NCBI GenBank assembly: GCA_964606885.1
Contig: CAZSHB010000006.1
Coordinates: 12,402-76,401, forward strand
Origin: CAZSHB01 sp964606885
GTDB taxonomy: Bacteria > Babelota > Babeliae > Babelales > CAIQNR01
DNA: 64,000 nt
Reading direction: 5' to 3'
The notes under the pieces are model-generated. The model searched no databases and was not told where the DNA came from. It was given only the letters and a program-made list of their open reading frames with translations. This document shows, in pieces, positions 6,573-14,587 of this stretch. Position 1 is the first letter of the stretch. The number at the start of each line of letters is the position of its first letter. The position numbers and the translations under genes are program-made.

Positions 6573-8039
6573 ATGAAAAAGTATATGCTCACTCTCTTAG
6601 CAATGATGCTTGTCTGTGGTGAAGCTTCTGCTCGGTTTATGTCGAGCGAAAAAGGTCTTGTTGTTGTTGGTCTTGGTCAACAAGGTGAAGGCGCAACAAA
6701 AGTTATTCAATATTTAGTAAAACCGGGCGATATCAGTGTACGTTCTCAAGGAGCGTGTGCTGCCGGCCATACGGTCAAAATAACAGTAGATGTTTGTGGT
6801 GGTTGTTCAGCTGTTAAAAAAACATCAGATCAAAAGCAGGCGCCGGTGATCATGGCTTCTAAACAACAAAAAGAAGTGACTATTACGTTACACATGGTTC
6901 CCGTGGGGATTGTGGTAACAGGCGTTAAATGTTATATGACGGGCGGTATGTTTATTGATCCAGAAAAACTGTTTCAAGAAATAGACATGCTGCAAAAGTA
7001 CGGCATTTCGTTAGAAAATACATTACGTATATCTTCTAATGTACATATCATTTTTCCGTATCATAAAGAGCTCGATAGGCTCGCGCAAAAGCATGGCAAG
7101 ACCCGTATAGGCAAAGATATGGTGCTTTCTGGTGCGCGTGCATGTGCTGCAGATAAACGTTGCGGCATTGGCATCCGTTTAGGTGATTTGGTATCGCCTG
7201 AGTTTCCTCAGTTGCTCAAAATGGCTGTTGAAAATGCAAACGCTATTATTACTAAAGTGTATAACGAACCGGCGCTTGATTATGCTAAAATTTTAAAAAC
7301 TTATAGTACGTATATTAAGCGATTTGAATCTTTTATTCGCGATAAAGTAGAAGTAAAAATCAACAAGTTGTTACTTACTGGTAGCCGCGTTATTTTTGAA
7401 GGTTCCCATGGAACATTCTTAGATATTTCGCATGGTTGTTATCCGGCTGTTTCGGCAGAAAGTACAACTGCTTCTGGTATTTGTGCAGCTGCAGGCGTGG
7501 GGCCAACCCGTATTGCCCATACGCTTGGTGTAGCAAAAGTGTACGGCACTCATTTAGGAGATGGTCCGTTTCCTACAGAAATTAAGGATCCGCAGATTGT
7601 TTCTCATTTTCAACAACGATATGGATCATGTTGTCCAGGATCAAAGGTTAAGTACGGATGGCTTGATATTGTACAAATTCGTCAGGCAGCGTTGCTTAAC
7701 GGTGTAAACTCTGTGGTGCTGACACGGATAGACGAACTTGACGGACTTAAAGAGATTAAGATCTGTACTCATTACGAACTTGATGGTAAACCGCTGTATG
7801 ATGTGCCGCCGCAAATAAGTGATCTTAAACGAGTAATGCCTATGTACCATACAATTAAGGGCTGGAAAGGTTCGTTACAAGAATGCAGAAAGTTTACAGA
7901 TCTGCCAGAAGAAGCTCGCATCTTTATAAAGACTATCGAGCATGTGACAGGGGTGATTGTGAGCCATATTTCAGTTGGTCCTGATAAGGATCAGACTATT
8001 GAATTGGTATCTCATCTCTTACCAAGACCAAGCTGCTGA
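6573..8039 (+). CDS. exported adenylosuccinate synthetase-like protein with altered active site
   Basis: 488 residues from ATG 6573, which has AGGTG at the right distance; another ATG lies at 6561. It begins with a Sec signal peptide (KKYMLTLLAMMLVCGEASA), absent from known PurA. The rest aligns over its whole length with adenylosuccinate synthetase (IMP + Asp + GTP to adenylosuccinate): VVVGLGQQGEGATK, GACAAGHTVKI, FEGSHGTFLDISHGCYP, AAAGVGPTRI, GDGPFPTE, YGWLDIV, LTRIDELDGLKEIKIC, ISVGPDK. Key residues differ: the WGDEGKGK loop is GQQGEGAT, so the catalytic Asp (E. coli D13) and the Lys are gone; the IMP loop TTGRGIGP is replaced by DMVLSGARAC; the aspartate loop TTGRRRR reads CCPGSKVK. The catalytic His of AGHT is kept. 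A pseudoenzyme, or an enzyme with a new substrate, acting outside the cytoplasm is likely. Extra Cys residues fit an oxidising compartment. Confidence 0.85.
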   Translation: MKKYMLTLLAMMLVCGEASARFMSSEKGLVVVGLGQQGEGATKVIQYLVKPGDISVRSQGACAAGHTVKITVDVCGGCSAVKKTSDQKQAPVIMASKQQKEVTITLHMVPVGIVVTGVKCYMTGGMFIDPEKLFQEIDMLQKYGISLENTLRISSNVHIIFPYHKELDRLAQKHGKTRIGKDMVLSGARACAADKRCGIGIRLGDLVSPEFPQLLKMAVENANAIITKVYNEPALDYAKILKTYSTYIKRFESFIRDKVEVKINKLLLTGSRVIFEGSHGTFLDISHGCYPAVSAESTTASGICAAAGVGPTRIAHTLGVAKVYGTHLGDGPFPTEIKDPQIVSHFQQRYGSCCPGSKVKYGWLDIVQIRQAALLNGVNSVVLTRIDELDGLKEIKICTHYELDGKPLYDVPPQISDLKRVMPMYHTIKGWKGSLQECRKFTDLPEEARIFIKTIEHVTGVIVSHISVGPDKDQTIELVSHLLPRPSC

Positions 8040-8040
8040 T

Positions 8041-8118
8041 TTAGATAAGCGGAAAAATTGGGCAACCTACGTGGAGTATTACTACCAGTAATGCCATGAG
8101 GACGCTAAGATTCTTCAT
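8041..8118 (-). CDS. possible 25-residue hydrophobic peptide / mini-lipoprotein
   Basis: ATG 8118 is preceded by AAAAAAGGATCTTAC, an RBS in the style of neighbouring genes. The peptide starts MKNLSVLMALLVVILHVGC and ends six residues later. It looks like a bare signal peptide with a lipobox-like HVGC, as in entericidin-type small lipoproteins, although His at -3 is atypical. It is convergent with the PurA-like gene. It could also be chance. Confidence 0.35.
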   Translation of the reverse strand: MKNLSVLMALLVVILHVGCPIFPLI

Positions 8119-8176
8119 GTAAGATCCTTTTTTAAAAACTTGAAAAACATTATAGATAACTAACGTGGTAGGATGA

Positions 8177-8432
8177 TTACGAGCGCCAGACGGCGATCTT
8201 TGTAATCTGATAGGCACGTTTCTGGTACGTGCAAAAAGATGTGTATGTCTGGGACATGTGGACGGTTGAAAAGACAACGTGTGTCTCGGGGGGATTGTGA
8301 TGTGGTTGAACAAACCTGAACGGGTGTAACATTGCGTCTCCTTTTTTAAAACGACTTGAAGCCAGTGTACATGCTATCGATTTAAAAAAACAAACTATTT
8401 CTAAAAAAACTATGTATGAGGCTTTGCTATAA
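8177..8432 (+). pseudogene. possible decayed coding remnant in a 350-base gap
   Basis: Between the mini-peptide and the Q/P-rich gene no intact gene is seen. One plus-strand frame reads protein-like text (GDLCNLIGTFLVRAKRCVCL..., stop at 8267, then VCLGGIVMWLNKPERV, stop at 8327). A second frame then reads ASPFLKRLEASVHAIDLKK... to a stop at 8430. A gene broken by a stop and a frameshift would look like this; no family is recognised. No RNA gene or repeat array was found here apart from the short inverted repeat at its end. Confidence 0.3.
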
Positions 8433-8442
8433 GGATACAAGC
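8429..8442. repeat. left copy of 14 bp inverted repeat flanking the 8467-9030 gene
   Basis: ATAAGGATACAAGC here is the exact reverse complement of GCTTGTATCCTTAT at 9051-9064. The two copies bracket the Q/P-rich secreted gene. No transposase or target-site duplication is visible. Confidence 0.5.
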
Positions 8443-8466
8443 CGTACGCTAGTTTGGGGACTATTG

Positions 8467-9030
8467 CTATTGGTTTTGTCTTTTTGAGCGAGTTATAGAT
8501 TCTGCTATCTGCATAAATGCACGAGTAAACTGTTCAGGAGAGCAAGGCTTTCTGGTGAGCGCAGTAATCAGCTGTGCGCCACTGTTAATGAACATATTAA
8601 GGCCTGCTGCTTGTTGTGCAGGATCGTTTGCATCAGAACCCATACCAAGTGCTACAATACCACTTAACACTCCAGCAAATGTCGTCATAACTTCACCCAC
8701 TTGTGGGCCTGATGAAGTGTGTTGGGCTTGTGGAGTTGCAGGAGTCTGTGCTTGTTGTTGTTGCTGCATAACATAACTGCCAGCAGGGGGTGTTTGCGTT
8801 GCAGGATTATATAGCATATAGACATATTGTACGTTGCCTTGAGTATGTGTTTGTAGCACCATAGGCGCAGGGGGCGGAGTTTGTGTTGCTGGATCATACG
8901 GCATATACACGTACTGTACTTGAGGTTGCTGCTGCTGTGGCGCAGGCTTTGCTTTAGTTTCTGAAGCTGTAATGTTTATGCTTGTCGTAAGCAATAAGAA
9001 AGAGAGAAGGGTGAAAAAGATTGAGGCCAT
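8467..9030 (-). CDS. Q/P-rich secreted protein with two tandem repeats
   Basis: 187 residues; AAGGAGCTTCTT precedes ATG 9030. Signal peptide MASIFFTLLSFLLLTTSINITA. The N-terminal half is Gln/Pro-rich and holds a duplicated unit, VQYVYMPYDPATQTPP and VQYVYMLYNPATQTPP, about 32 residues apart. The second half is a small helical region (VMTTFAGVLSGIVALGMG, then LNMFINSGAQLITALTRK) without repeats. Tyr/Pro/Gln repeats of this kind are common in surface or matrix proteins. No family recognised. Confidence 0.6.
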   Translation of the reverse strand: MASIFFTLLSFLLLTTSINITASETKAKPAPQQQQPQVQYVYMPYDPATQTPPPAPMVLQTHTQGNVQYVYMLYNPATQTPPAGSYVMQQQQQAQTPATPQAQHTSSGPQVGEVMTTFAGVLSGIVALGMGSDANDPAQQAAGLNMFINSGAQLITALTRKPCSPEQFTRAFMQIAESITRSKRQNQ

Positions 9031-9050
9031 AAGAAGCTCCTTTTTTATAA

Positions 9051-9064
9051 GCTTGTATCCTTAT
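9051..9064. repeat. right copy of 14 bp inverted repeat
   Basis: GCTTGTATCCTTAT, exact reverse complement of 8429-8442. It lies about 20 bases upstream of the start of the gene it flanks. The nearby 9-mer ACTATTGCT occurs next to both copies in direct orientation. Confidence 0.5.
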
Positions 9065-9106
9065 GGCCTTTGTACTATTGCTTCGGTCTATTGAGCAATT
9101 GAATCG

Positions 9107-10393
9107 TTATTTTTCTTTATGAATCAGGACTTGAACAATTCGTTTGTGCGTTGATTTTTGTACTTCAAGCGTATAGCCATGGTACAGCAACTGTTCACCT
9201 TTTTTTGGCAGGTGTTCAAAATGTTCAATCATAAATCCACCAAGCGTCACTGCTTCTTCTGTCTTGAATGGTATATTGAGGAACTTTTCCAGTTCATCAA
9301 GGTCAATACCTGCGTAGACTAACCAGCCACCTTGTTCAAGCGGCACGATTTGTTCTTGTGTGCTTTCGTGTTCATCATTAATGTCGCCCACAATTTCTTC
9401 AATAGCATCTTCAAGGGTAACTAAACCGATAATGCCGCCGTACTCGTTAAGTACCATGGCTATATGACGATGTTGTTGTTTGAATTGGCGTAACAGTTGG
9501 TTAGCCTTCATGCTTTCTGGCACAAAGAGAATAGGTCGAACCAATTCTTTAAGCAAGCGTTGTTCACCTTTGGACATGAGCAAGAAGATATCTTTTTGAT
9601 GGACCATGCCAATGATGTTATCCATTTTACCTTCATACACAGGTAGTCGAGAAAAATGGTAACGGGCAAAGATTTCTAATGCTTCGTTCAGAGTTGAATC
9701 AACGTTCAGGGTAATCACATCAGTTTCTGGAACCATGATCTCTTTAACCGTGGTTTTGCCAAGATCAAAAATACTATGGAGCATCTGCGTTTTATCAGTG
9801 TCCATGCCGCCTTGTTGGTTGATGTAATCAATCAAGAACTGGATCTCTTTTTCAGAAACCATCGTCTCTGTACCGCTTGGAGCATCTTTGCTTTTAAACA
9901 AACGGATTACGCAGTTTGAAATAGCAGAGAGCACGCGGTTGATAGGAGACAACACGGTGAAGATAATGTTGGTAATGCCCAGTGTTGAGGTAAAGAGGCG
10001 TGACCCTTGTGTCTGAGCCATGTTCTTAGGAATAATTTCGCCAATAATCAAGATTGCCGTTGTAGCAATGGCAATCCCTAATGAAAACCCAAGGCCTTCA
10101 GAAAGTTGTAGATGGGCAAAAAGTTCTTCCATAACACGCGTGATAACTGCTGCAGCGGTAACGTTAGCTAAGTTGCTCGCAATCAAGATGGAAATAAGTA
10201 CACGTTGAGGCTCTTGTTCTAATACCGTAAGCAAGTTTTTGTATCGTGTATTAGACTGTGAAATCTCTTTAAGATTAAACAGTCTGAGTGCGGTGATCGA
10301 TGTTTCCAAAAATGAAAACAGCGCGCACAAAAATAAAGCTACGAGGAAGTATGCAATTTGGAACCAAAACGTGGAACTAAAATACGAACCCAT
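9107..10393 (-). CDS. HlyC/CorC-family (CNNM) transporter with CBS domains
   Basis: 428 residues: an N-terminal DUF21/CNNM membrane domain of about 170 residues (four helices, ending near the GEIIPK motif), a CBS pair (TVKEIMVPETDVITLNVDST, then FVPESMKANQLLRQFKQQ with LNEYGGIIGLVTLEDAIEEI), and a C-terminal CorC/HlyC domain (YAGIDLDELEKFLNI). Family members act in magnesium or cobalt homeostasis; some were named haemolysins. It is last in the mnmG-lgt-dnaG-rpoD run, 21 bases after rpoD. Confidence 0.9.
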   Translation of the reverse strand: MGSYFSSTFWFQIAYFLVALFLCALFSFLETSITALRLFNLKEISQSNTRYKNLLTVLEQEPQRVLISILIASNLANVTAAAVITRVMEELFAHLQLSEGLGFSLGIAIATTAILIIGEIIPKNMAQTQGSRLFTSTLGITNIIFTVLSPINRVLSAISNCVIRLFKSKDAPSGTETMVSEKEIQFLIDYINQQGGMDTDKTQMLHSIFDLGKTTVKEIMVPETDVITLNVDSTLNEALEIFARYHFSRLPVYEGKMDNIIGMVHQKDIFLLMSKGEQRLLKELVRPILFVPESMKANQLLRQFKQQHRHIAMVLNEYGGIIGLVTLEDAIEEIVGDINDEHESTQEQIVPLEQGGWLVYAGIDLDELEKFLNIPFKTEEAVTLGGFMIEHFEHLPKKGEQLLYHGYTLEVQKSTHKRIVQVLIHKEK

Positions 10394-10414
10394 AAGCCTT
10401 CTACCTCTTAATTA

Positions 10415-12835
10415 TTAAGAATTATTATTGTTAGTGTCACCAGTATCATTACTGGTATCTATATCTTTATCAAAAAAAGTTTGCAGTTTCTTGCTGCGAG
10501 ATGGATGGCGTAGCTTACGCAGAGCCTTCACTTCGATTTGTCGGATTCGTTCTCGAGTAACCGAAAAGTCTTTACCAACTTCTTCAAGAGTGTGCTCTGA
10601 AGCAACGTCGATACCAAAACGCATTTTAAGAACTTTTTCTTCACGAGGAGCAAGTGTTTTGAGCACTTCACGTACACGTTCTTTTAAGTCAGAACTTGCA
10701 ACGCTTTCTGCTGGAGAAAAGTCTTTATCGTTTTCAATAAAATCTTTGATGAACGCATCTTCACTGTCCCCAACTGGTGTTTCAAGTGAAATTGGCTCTT
10801 TAGAGATTTTAATGATGTTCTTAATTTTCTTTTCATCAAGATTAAGCTCTTTTGAAAGTTCTGCGTAGCTCGGTTCGCGACCATGCTGTTGAATAAAGAC
10901 ACGCTTGATCTTGTTGATCTTGTTCAATGTTTCTACCATATGCACCGGCACACGAATAGTACGTGATTGGTCGGCAATAGCACGTGTAATTGCTTGGCGG
11001 ATCCACCAGGTTGCGTAGGTTGAGAACTTAAAGCCTCGTTCAAATTCAAATTTTTCTACCGCTTTCATTAAGCCAATGTTTCCTTCTTGGATCAAGTCTA
11101 AGAAATGGAGTCCACGGTTAACGTACTTTTTAGCTAAGTTTACGACAAGTCGTAAGTTTGCTTTAGCAAGTTCATCTTTAGCGTATTTGTCTTCTTTTTG
11201 GCTGATCATTAACTGACGGTAGAGTGCGTTAATTTGTGCTAACGGTAACCCAGCTTCGCCTTCAGTTTTTTTGATAGCCTTTTGAGACATACGGATAGAA
11301 ACTTCAAGTTCTTCTTTATCTTTTAAAATATCTTCGCTTGGATTTTTAATGTCGTTAATCCATTTGAGGCGTTCATGCGCATCACGAACAGCTTGTTGGC
11401 GTTCTTGAATTTTAAGAATGAACTTTTCGATACGTTTACCAAGCTTACGAATAAATTTGTTAGCAATACGCAACGATTTAATGGCGTTACTGATTGCCTG
11501 TTTATTCTCTTTAATCTTGGCTAACATTTCTTCTTTTTTGCCAGGCTGTGCAAGCTGTGATCGATACGTAGCGTAAATTTTTTCTTCGTTGTTAATAAGA
11601 TCAGCAATAACCCCGATAGTCTTTAAGAATGCGGTACGTTCTTCTTCTATCTTAGGAAGGTTTTCTTCGTCGTACTCTGCAAACTGAATAATCTCTTTTA
11701 ACCCTAGACCGTCTTTTGCAAGTTTTTCACCAAGTTGTACAAACTCTTTGTGTACAAACGGGAAGTGAGAAATAGCATCGATAGAGGTACGCTTGCTGTT
11801 AGCGATTTTGTCAGAGATAACTTTTTCTGTTGTTTTGTTAAGCAACGGAATTTTACCAATATCGCGTAGGTAACATTTAACACCGTCAGTTAAGAAACTG
11901 TTATCGGTAATACGTGCTGAAGTGTCTTCGTCTTCATCTTCTTCGCTTGCGTTTTCTTGGTCTTCTTCGTCGCTTTCACCGTCATCAAGGCCTGCAGCTC
12001 CTAATGAATCTAACGATGCAACGCGGCCTGAATTATCTTTATCGGTATGATGCATATCGTCATGACCCATAAGTTCTTCTTCCATCACCAGTTCGATATG
12101 CTCTTTTTCAAGCATTTTGAGAAGTGATGCGGCTTCTTTTTCGTTTAAGTTGTTATCTTCGTTAAACGCGATTAATTCTTCGTACGTTAAGCGTCCTGCT
12201 TCTTTTGCATGGTCAACAAGCGTTTCCATTAATTCTTGTTTAAAGTCTGTTGAGGTGCTTTTGTTAACCGGAGCTAACGGTCTTTTTGCAGATGGAGCCA
12301 GCACTCGTTTTTTGAGCAACGGCTTTTTAGCAACTTTAGATGCTTCTGTGGTAGGTGCTGCGTGCATTGTTGGTTTAACAACAGGAGCAACAACTTTTAC
12401 AGGTGCCTTAGTAGGTTGTGCAACGATCTGTTTTTTTGTAGGCGCTACAAGAGCAGGTTTTTTAGGGGTAACTGCTTTGGTAACAGCCGGCTTTACGGGA
12501 GCAATAACTTTTTTGCTTGGAGTCGCTTTTTTGATAACTTTAGTCGGCTTTGGTGCTACAACTTTTTTAGGGCTCGCTTTTTTAGTGACAGTCTTTTTTA
12601 CTGTTACGGGTTTGCGCGCGCCTGTTGCCGGTTTACGGGATACTGTTTTAATGCTTGGGCGTACTGTTTTTTTAGAACTTTTTTTAGCTTTGTTTTTAAC
12701 CGCTGTTTTCTTGCTCGTTTTTTTAACTTGCTTTACTTTAGGGGCTTTTTTCTTATTTGCTTTTTTCATGTGCGACGTTTCTTCTTTTTTAGAGACGCTG
12801 CCAATAATGCGTCTTAAAATTTTTCCTATAACCAT
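10415..12835 (-). CDS. rpoD: primary sigma factor RpoD with a long Lys/Ala/Pro-rich N-terminal extension
   Basis: 806 residues. The start ATG 12835 directly follows the dnaG stop and has AAGGGG about nine bases ahead; ATG 12769 is an alternative. Residues 1 to about 195 are very rich in Lys, Ala, Pro, Thr and Val (KKTVTKKASPKKVVAPKPTK), like histone H1 tails, and are not part of known sigma factors. Then come region 1.1 (MLEKEHIELVMEEEL end), an acidic linker, region 1.2 (VKCYLRDIGKIPLL), region 2 (ANLRLVVNLAKKYVNRGLHF, DLIQEGNIGLMKAVEKFE, STYATWWIRQAITRAI), region 3 and region 4 (TLEEVGKDFSVTRERIRQIE). It directs RNA polymerase to housekeeping promoters. The basic tail could bind DNA non-specifically. 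Confidence 0.95.
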   Translation of the reverse strand: MVIGKILRRIIGSVSKKEETSHMKKANKKKAPKVKQVKKTSKKTAVKNKAKKSSKKTVRPSIKTVSRKPATGARKPVTVKKTVTKKASPKKVVAPKPTKVIKKATPSKKVIAPVKPAVTKAVTPKKPALVAPTKKQIVAQPTKAPVKVVAPVVKPTMHAAPTTEASKVAKKPLLKKRVLAPSAKRPLAPVNKSTSTDFKQELMETLVDHAKEAGRLTYEELIAFNEDNNLNEKEAASLLKMLEKEHIELVMEEELMGHDDMHHTDKDNSGRVASLDSLGAAGLDDGESDEEDQENASEEDEDEDTSARITDNSFLTDGVKCYLRDIGKIPLLNKTTEKVISDKIANSKRTSIDAISHFPFVHKEFVQLGEKLAKDGLGLKEIIQFAEYDEENLPKIEEERTAFLKTIGVIADLINNEEKIYATYRSQLAQPGKKEEMLAKIKENKQAISNAIKSLRIANKFIRKLGKRIEKFILKIQERQQAVRDAHERLKWINDIKNPSEDILKDKEELEVSIRMSQKAIKKTEGEAGLPLAQINALYRQLMISQKEDKYAKDELAKANLRLVVNLAKKYVNRGLHFLDLIQEGNIGLMKAVEKFEFERGFKFSTYATWWIRQAITRAIADQSRTIRVPVHMVETLNKINKIKRVFIQQHGREPSYAELSKELNLDEKKIKNIIKISKEPISLETPVGDSEDAFIKDFIENDKDFSPAESVASSDLKERVREVLKTLAPREEKVLKMRFGIDVASEHTLEEVGKDFSVTRERIRQIEVKALRKLRHPSRSKKLQTFFDKDIDTSNDTGDTNNNNS

Positions 12836-14587
12836 TTATATCAACCCCTTATGTAATAAACGTCTTTTAAGTTCTAGAAATTCTTTCACTACCATCTGCA
12901 CTTCCGTTTGATTATTTTCTGCTTGAGCATGCGCTAGTCGAGATTTTGTTGTTGTCACCATTGTCTTCCAATATTTTTTTTCCAACTGTGTAATGAGTGC
13001 GTCAAGTTCGAGCGCCTCTTCTTGTTGGTCTTGTAACAGGAGCTGGTGTACTAACAATCGTTCTTTTTCTTCTAGCGTGTCAAAGAAACTTCCAAAGAGT
13101 TCTCGTTCTTCTTTGCCCGAAAAGCGTTTTAGCTTGTCGACAATCGTTTTGAGCGGCTCTGGCATATAATCAAGCAGTGTGCGTATTTCCGGTTTTTCTA
13201 ATAACTGCGTATCGTTTAGTATACCATACATCAATTTTTTTTCTAAAGAAGAAATTGTCTCACATCCCTCTGTCAGAGGTTGAACGTCTCGCTTTGCTAC
13301 AGGCTTAAGACCTGCTTGCAGCTCTCTTTGGAGCGATCCAATTGATATGCCAAAAATATTGGCAGCTTTTTGCAGCAGGATGTCCCGTTTAAGCGGGTCG
13401 TCTAATTTTCTGATAACATCCAGGCATTCTCGAGTAGCCTGAATTTTATGCTGTAGTGGCTCGTTAGCGTANNNNNNNNNNTAGTTTTCGCCTAGCGTAG
13501 TTAAGAAAAAAACAAAGATATCTTGAGCCTTTTGGATCACTGGATCGAGCGTATTATGTTCTTGTAGATATGAAGCAGGGTCAGACCCAGGGGGTAATAT
13601 CACCACATTTACTTCTAAATTAACTTGCCAGCACATAGTTGCTAGGCGCAAGCTTGCCTGTCTGCCAGCCGCGTCAGCATCGTACACAACAAGCAAGGTG
13701 TGTGCGTGGTGCGAAAGGGCCTTAAGATGTTCTAGTGTGCATGCAGTGCCAAGCGTAGCTACAGTGTTGGTATAGCCGTTTTGTACCATGGCAAGACAGT
13801 CGGTATACCCTTCAACAAGCAGCACAGTCTCTTGTTTTTGTATCTCTTTTTTTGCTTTATCAAGACCAAAGAGTAACGATCCTTTTTGAAAATAATCGTT
13901 TTCTTTTGAGTTGTAATATTTTGAGCGTTCATCATCTTCTTTAAAAATTCTGCCACCAAAGCCACAGTAGCTGCCTAGATGGTTGGTAATGGGGAAGATA
14001 ATGCGTTCTTCAAACGGAGAAAAATGTATTTTACCTTCTTGTACAATACCCGCATCAATTAAATCTTGGAGTAAGAACTGATGCGCGCCTACATATTTGG
14101 TCAGTGCACTAATACCTTTTTGTGTTCCAGGAAAGTATCCAACCATAAAGCTATCGATGCTTGTAGAAGTAAATCCGCGCTTGGTCAGGTAATTTTCTAT
14201 AGAGGCATTTTTTTTCAGTTGTTCGTGGCACCATTCTGCTACCAGTTGGCAAAGTGAAAAGTATCTTTTCTTGGTGTCAGGGTTTTTATCAAAATCTTTG
14301 CTAAGTGTTTCTGGTACTTCTAAATTGAACTTATTTGCTAACAGTTTTGCAGCTTCTATTTGTGTGCAGTTTTCAGCTTTACTAATAAAGGCAATAGCAT
14401 CGCCACCAGCGTGACAACCGAAACAGTAAAAAATGTCGCGGTGTGGGCTGACGGTAAATGACGCAGTTTTTTCGCTATGAAAAGGGCACGGGCCTTTCCA
14501 ATAATGGCCTGCCTTTTTTAAAGCCACGTAATGGCCAACGACATCAAGAATCGATACTTTTGCTTTGATAAAACTGAATATGTTCAT
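12836..14587 (-). CDS. dnaG: DNA primase
   Basis: About 583 residues as written. Makes RNA primers at the replication fork. The CHC2 zinc ribbon is complete (CPFHSEKTASF then FYCFGCHAGGD), followed by the catalytic core with FGGRIF and the TOPRIM motifs VLLVEGYTDCLAM and LLVVYDADAAGR, then a C-terminal helicase-interaction region. A run of ten Ns at 13472-13481 interrupts the sequence after residue 368; the frame is kept across it. The start overlaps the lgt stop (ATGA) and the stop abuts rpoD, so lgt-dnaG-rpoD are translationally coupled. Confidence 0.95.
   Translation of the reverse strand: MNIFSFIKAKVSILDVVGHYVALKKAGHYWKGPCPFHSEKTASFTVSPHRDIFYCFGCHAGGDAIAFISKAENCTQIEAAKLLANKFNLEVPETLSKDFDKNPDTKKRYFSLCQLVAEWCHEQLKKNASIENYLTKRGFTSTSIDSFMVGYFPGTQKGISALTKYVGAHQFLLQDLIDAGIVQEGKIHFSPFEERIIFPITNHLGSYCGFGGRIFKEDDERSKYYNSKENDYFQKGSLLFGLDKAKKEIQKQETVLLVEGYTDCLAMVQNGYTNTVATLGTACTLEHLKALSHHAHTLLVVYDADAAGRQASLRLATMCWQVNLEVNVVILPPGSDPASYLQEHNTLDPVIQKAQDIFVFFLTTLGENXXXXYANEPLQHKIQATRECLDVIRKLDDPLKRDILLQKAANIFGISIGSLQRELQAGLKPVAKRDVQPLTEGCETISSLEKKLMYGILNDTQLLEKPEIRTLLDYMPEPLKTIVDKLKRFSGKEERELFGSFFDTLEEKERLLVHQLLLQDQQEEALELDALITQLEKKYWKTMVTTTKSRLAHAQAENNQTEVQMVVKEFLELKRRLLHKGLI
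13472..13481. other. assembly gap (10 N) inside dnaG
   Basis: Ten Ns, flanked by GCGTA and TAGTTTTC. The true length is unknown. Removing the Ns with one of the two flanking TA dinucleotides (12 bases) also keeps the frame and gives GENYANEP, so there may be no missing sequence. Confidence 0.9.

Noticed and set aside
8041..8440. Minus-strand open frames of 87-90 codons
   Set aside because: Protein text is Pro/His/Arg-rich and looks random; only the last 25 codons (8041-8118) have a proper RBS and start.
8429..9064. Insertion sequence or MITE bounded by the 14 bp inverted repeat
   Set aside because: No transposase, no target-site duplication, and the enclosed gene looks native; kept only as a repeat observation.
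10428..10868. Plus-strand frame of 146 codons
   Set aside because: Ser/Arg-rich shadow of rpoD regions 3-4.
12117..12911. Long plus-strand open frames (264 and 151 codons) opposite rpoD
   Set aside because: They mirror the Lys/Ala-rich tail of rpoD; the text is dominated by Phe/Leu/Thr from reverse-complemented Lys codons, with no RBS.
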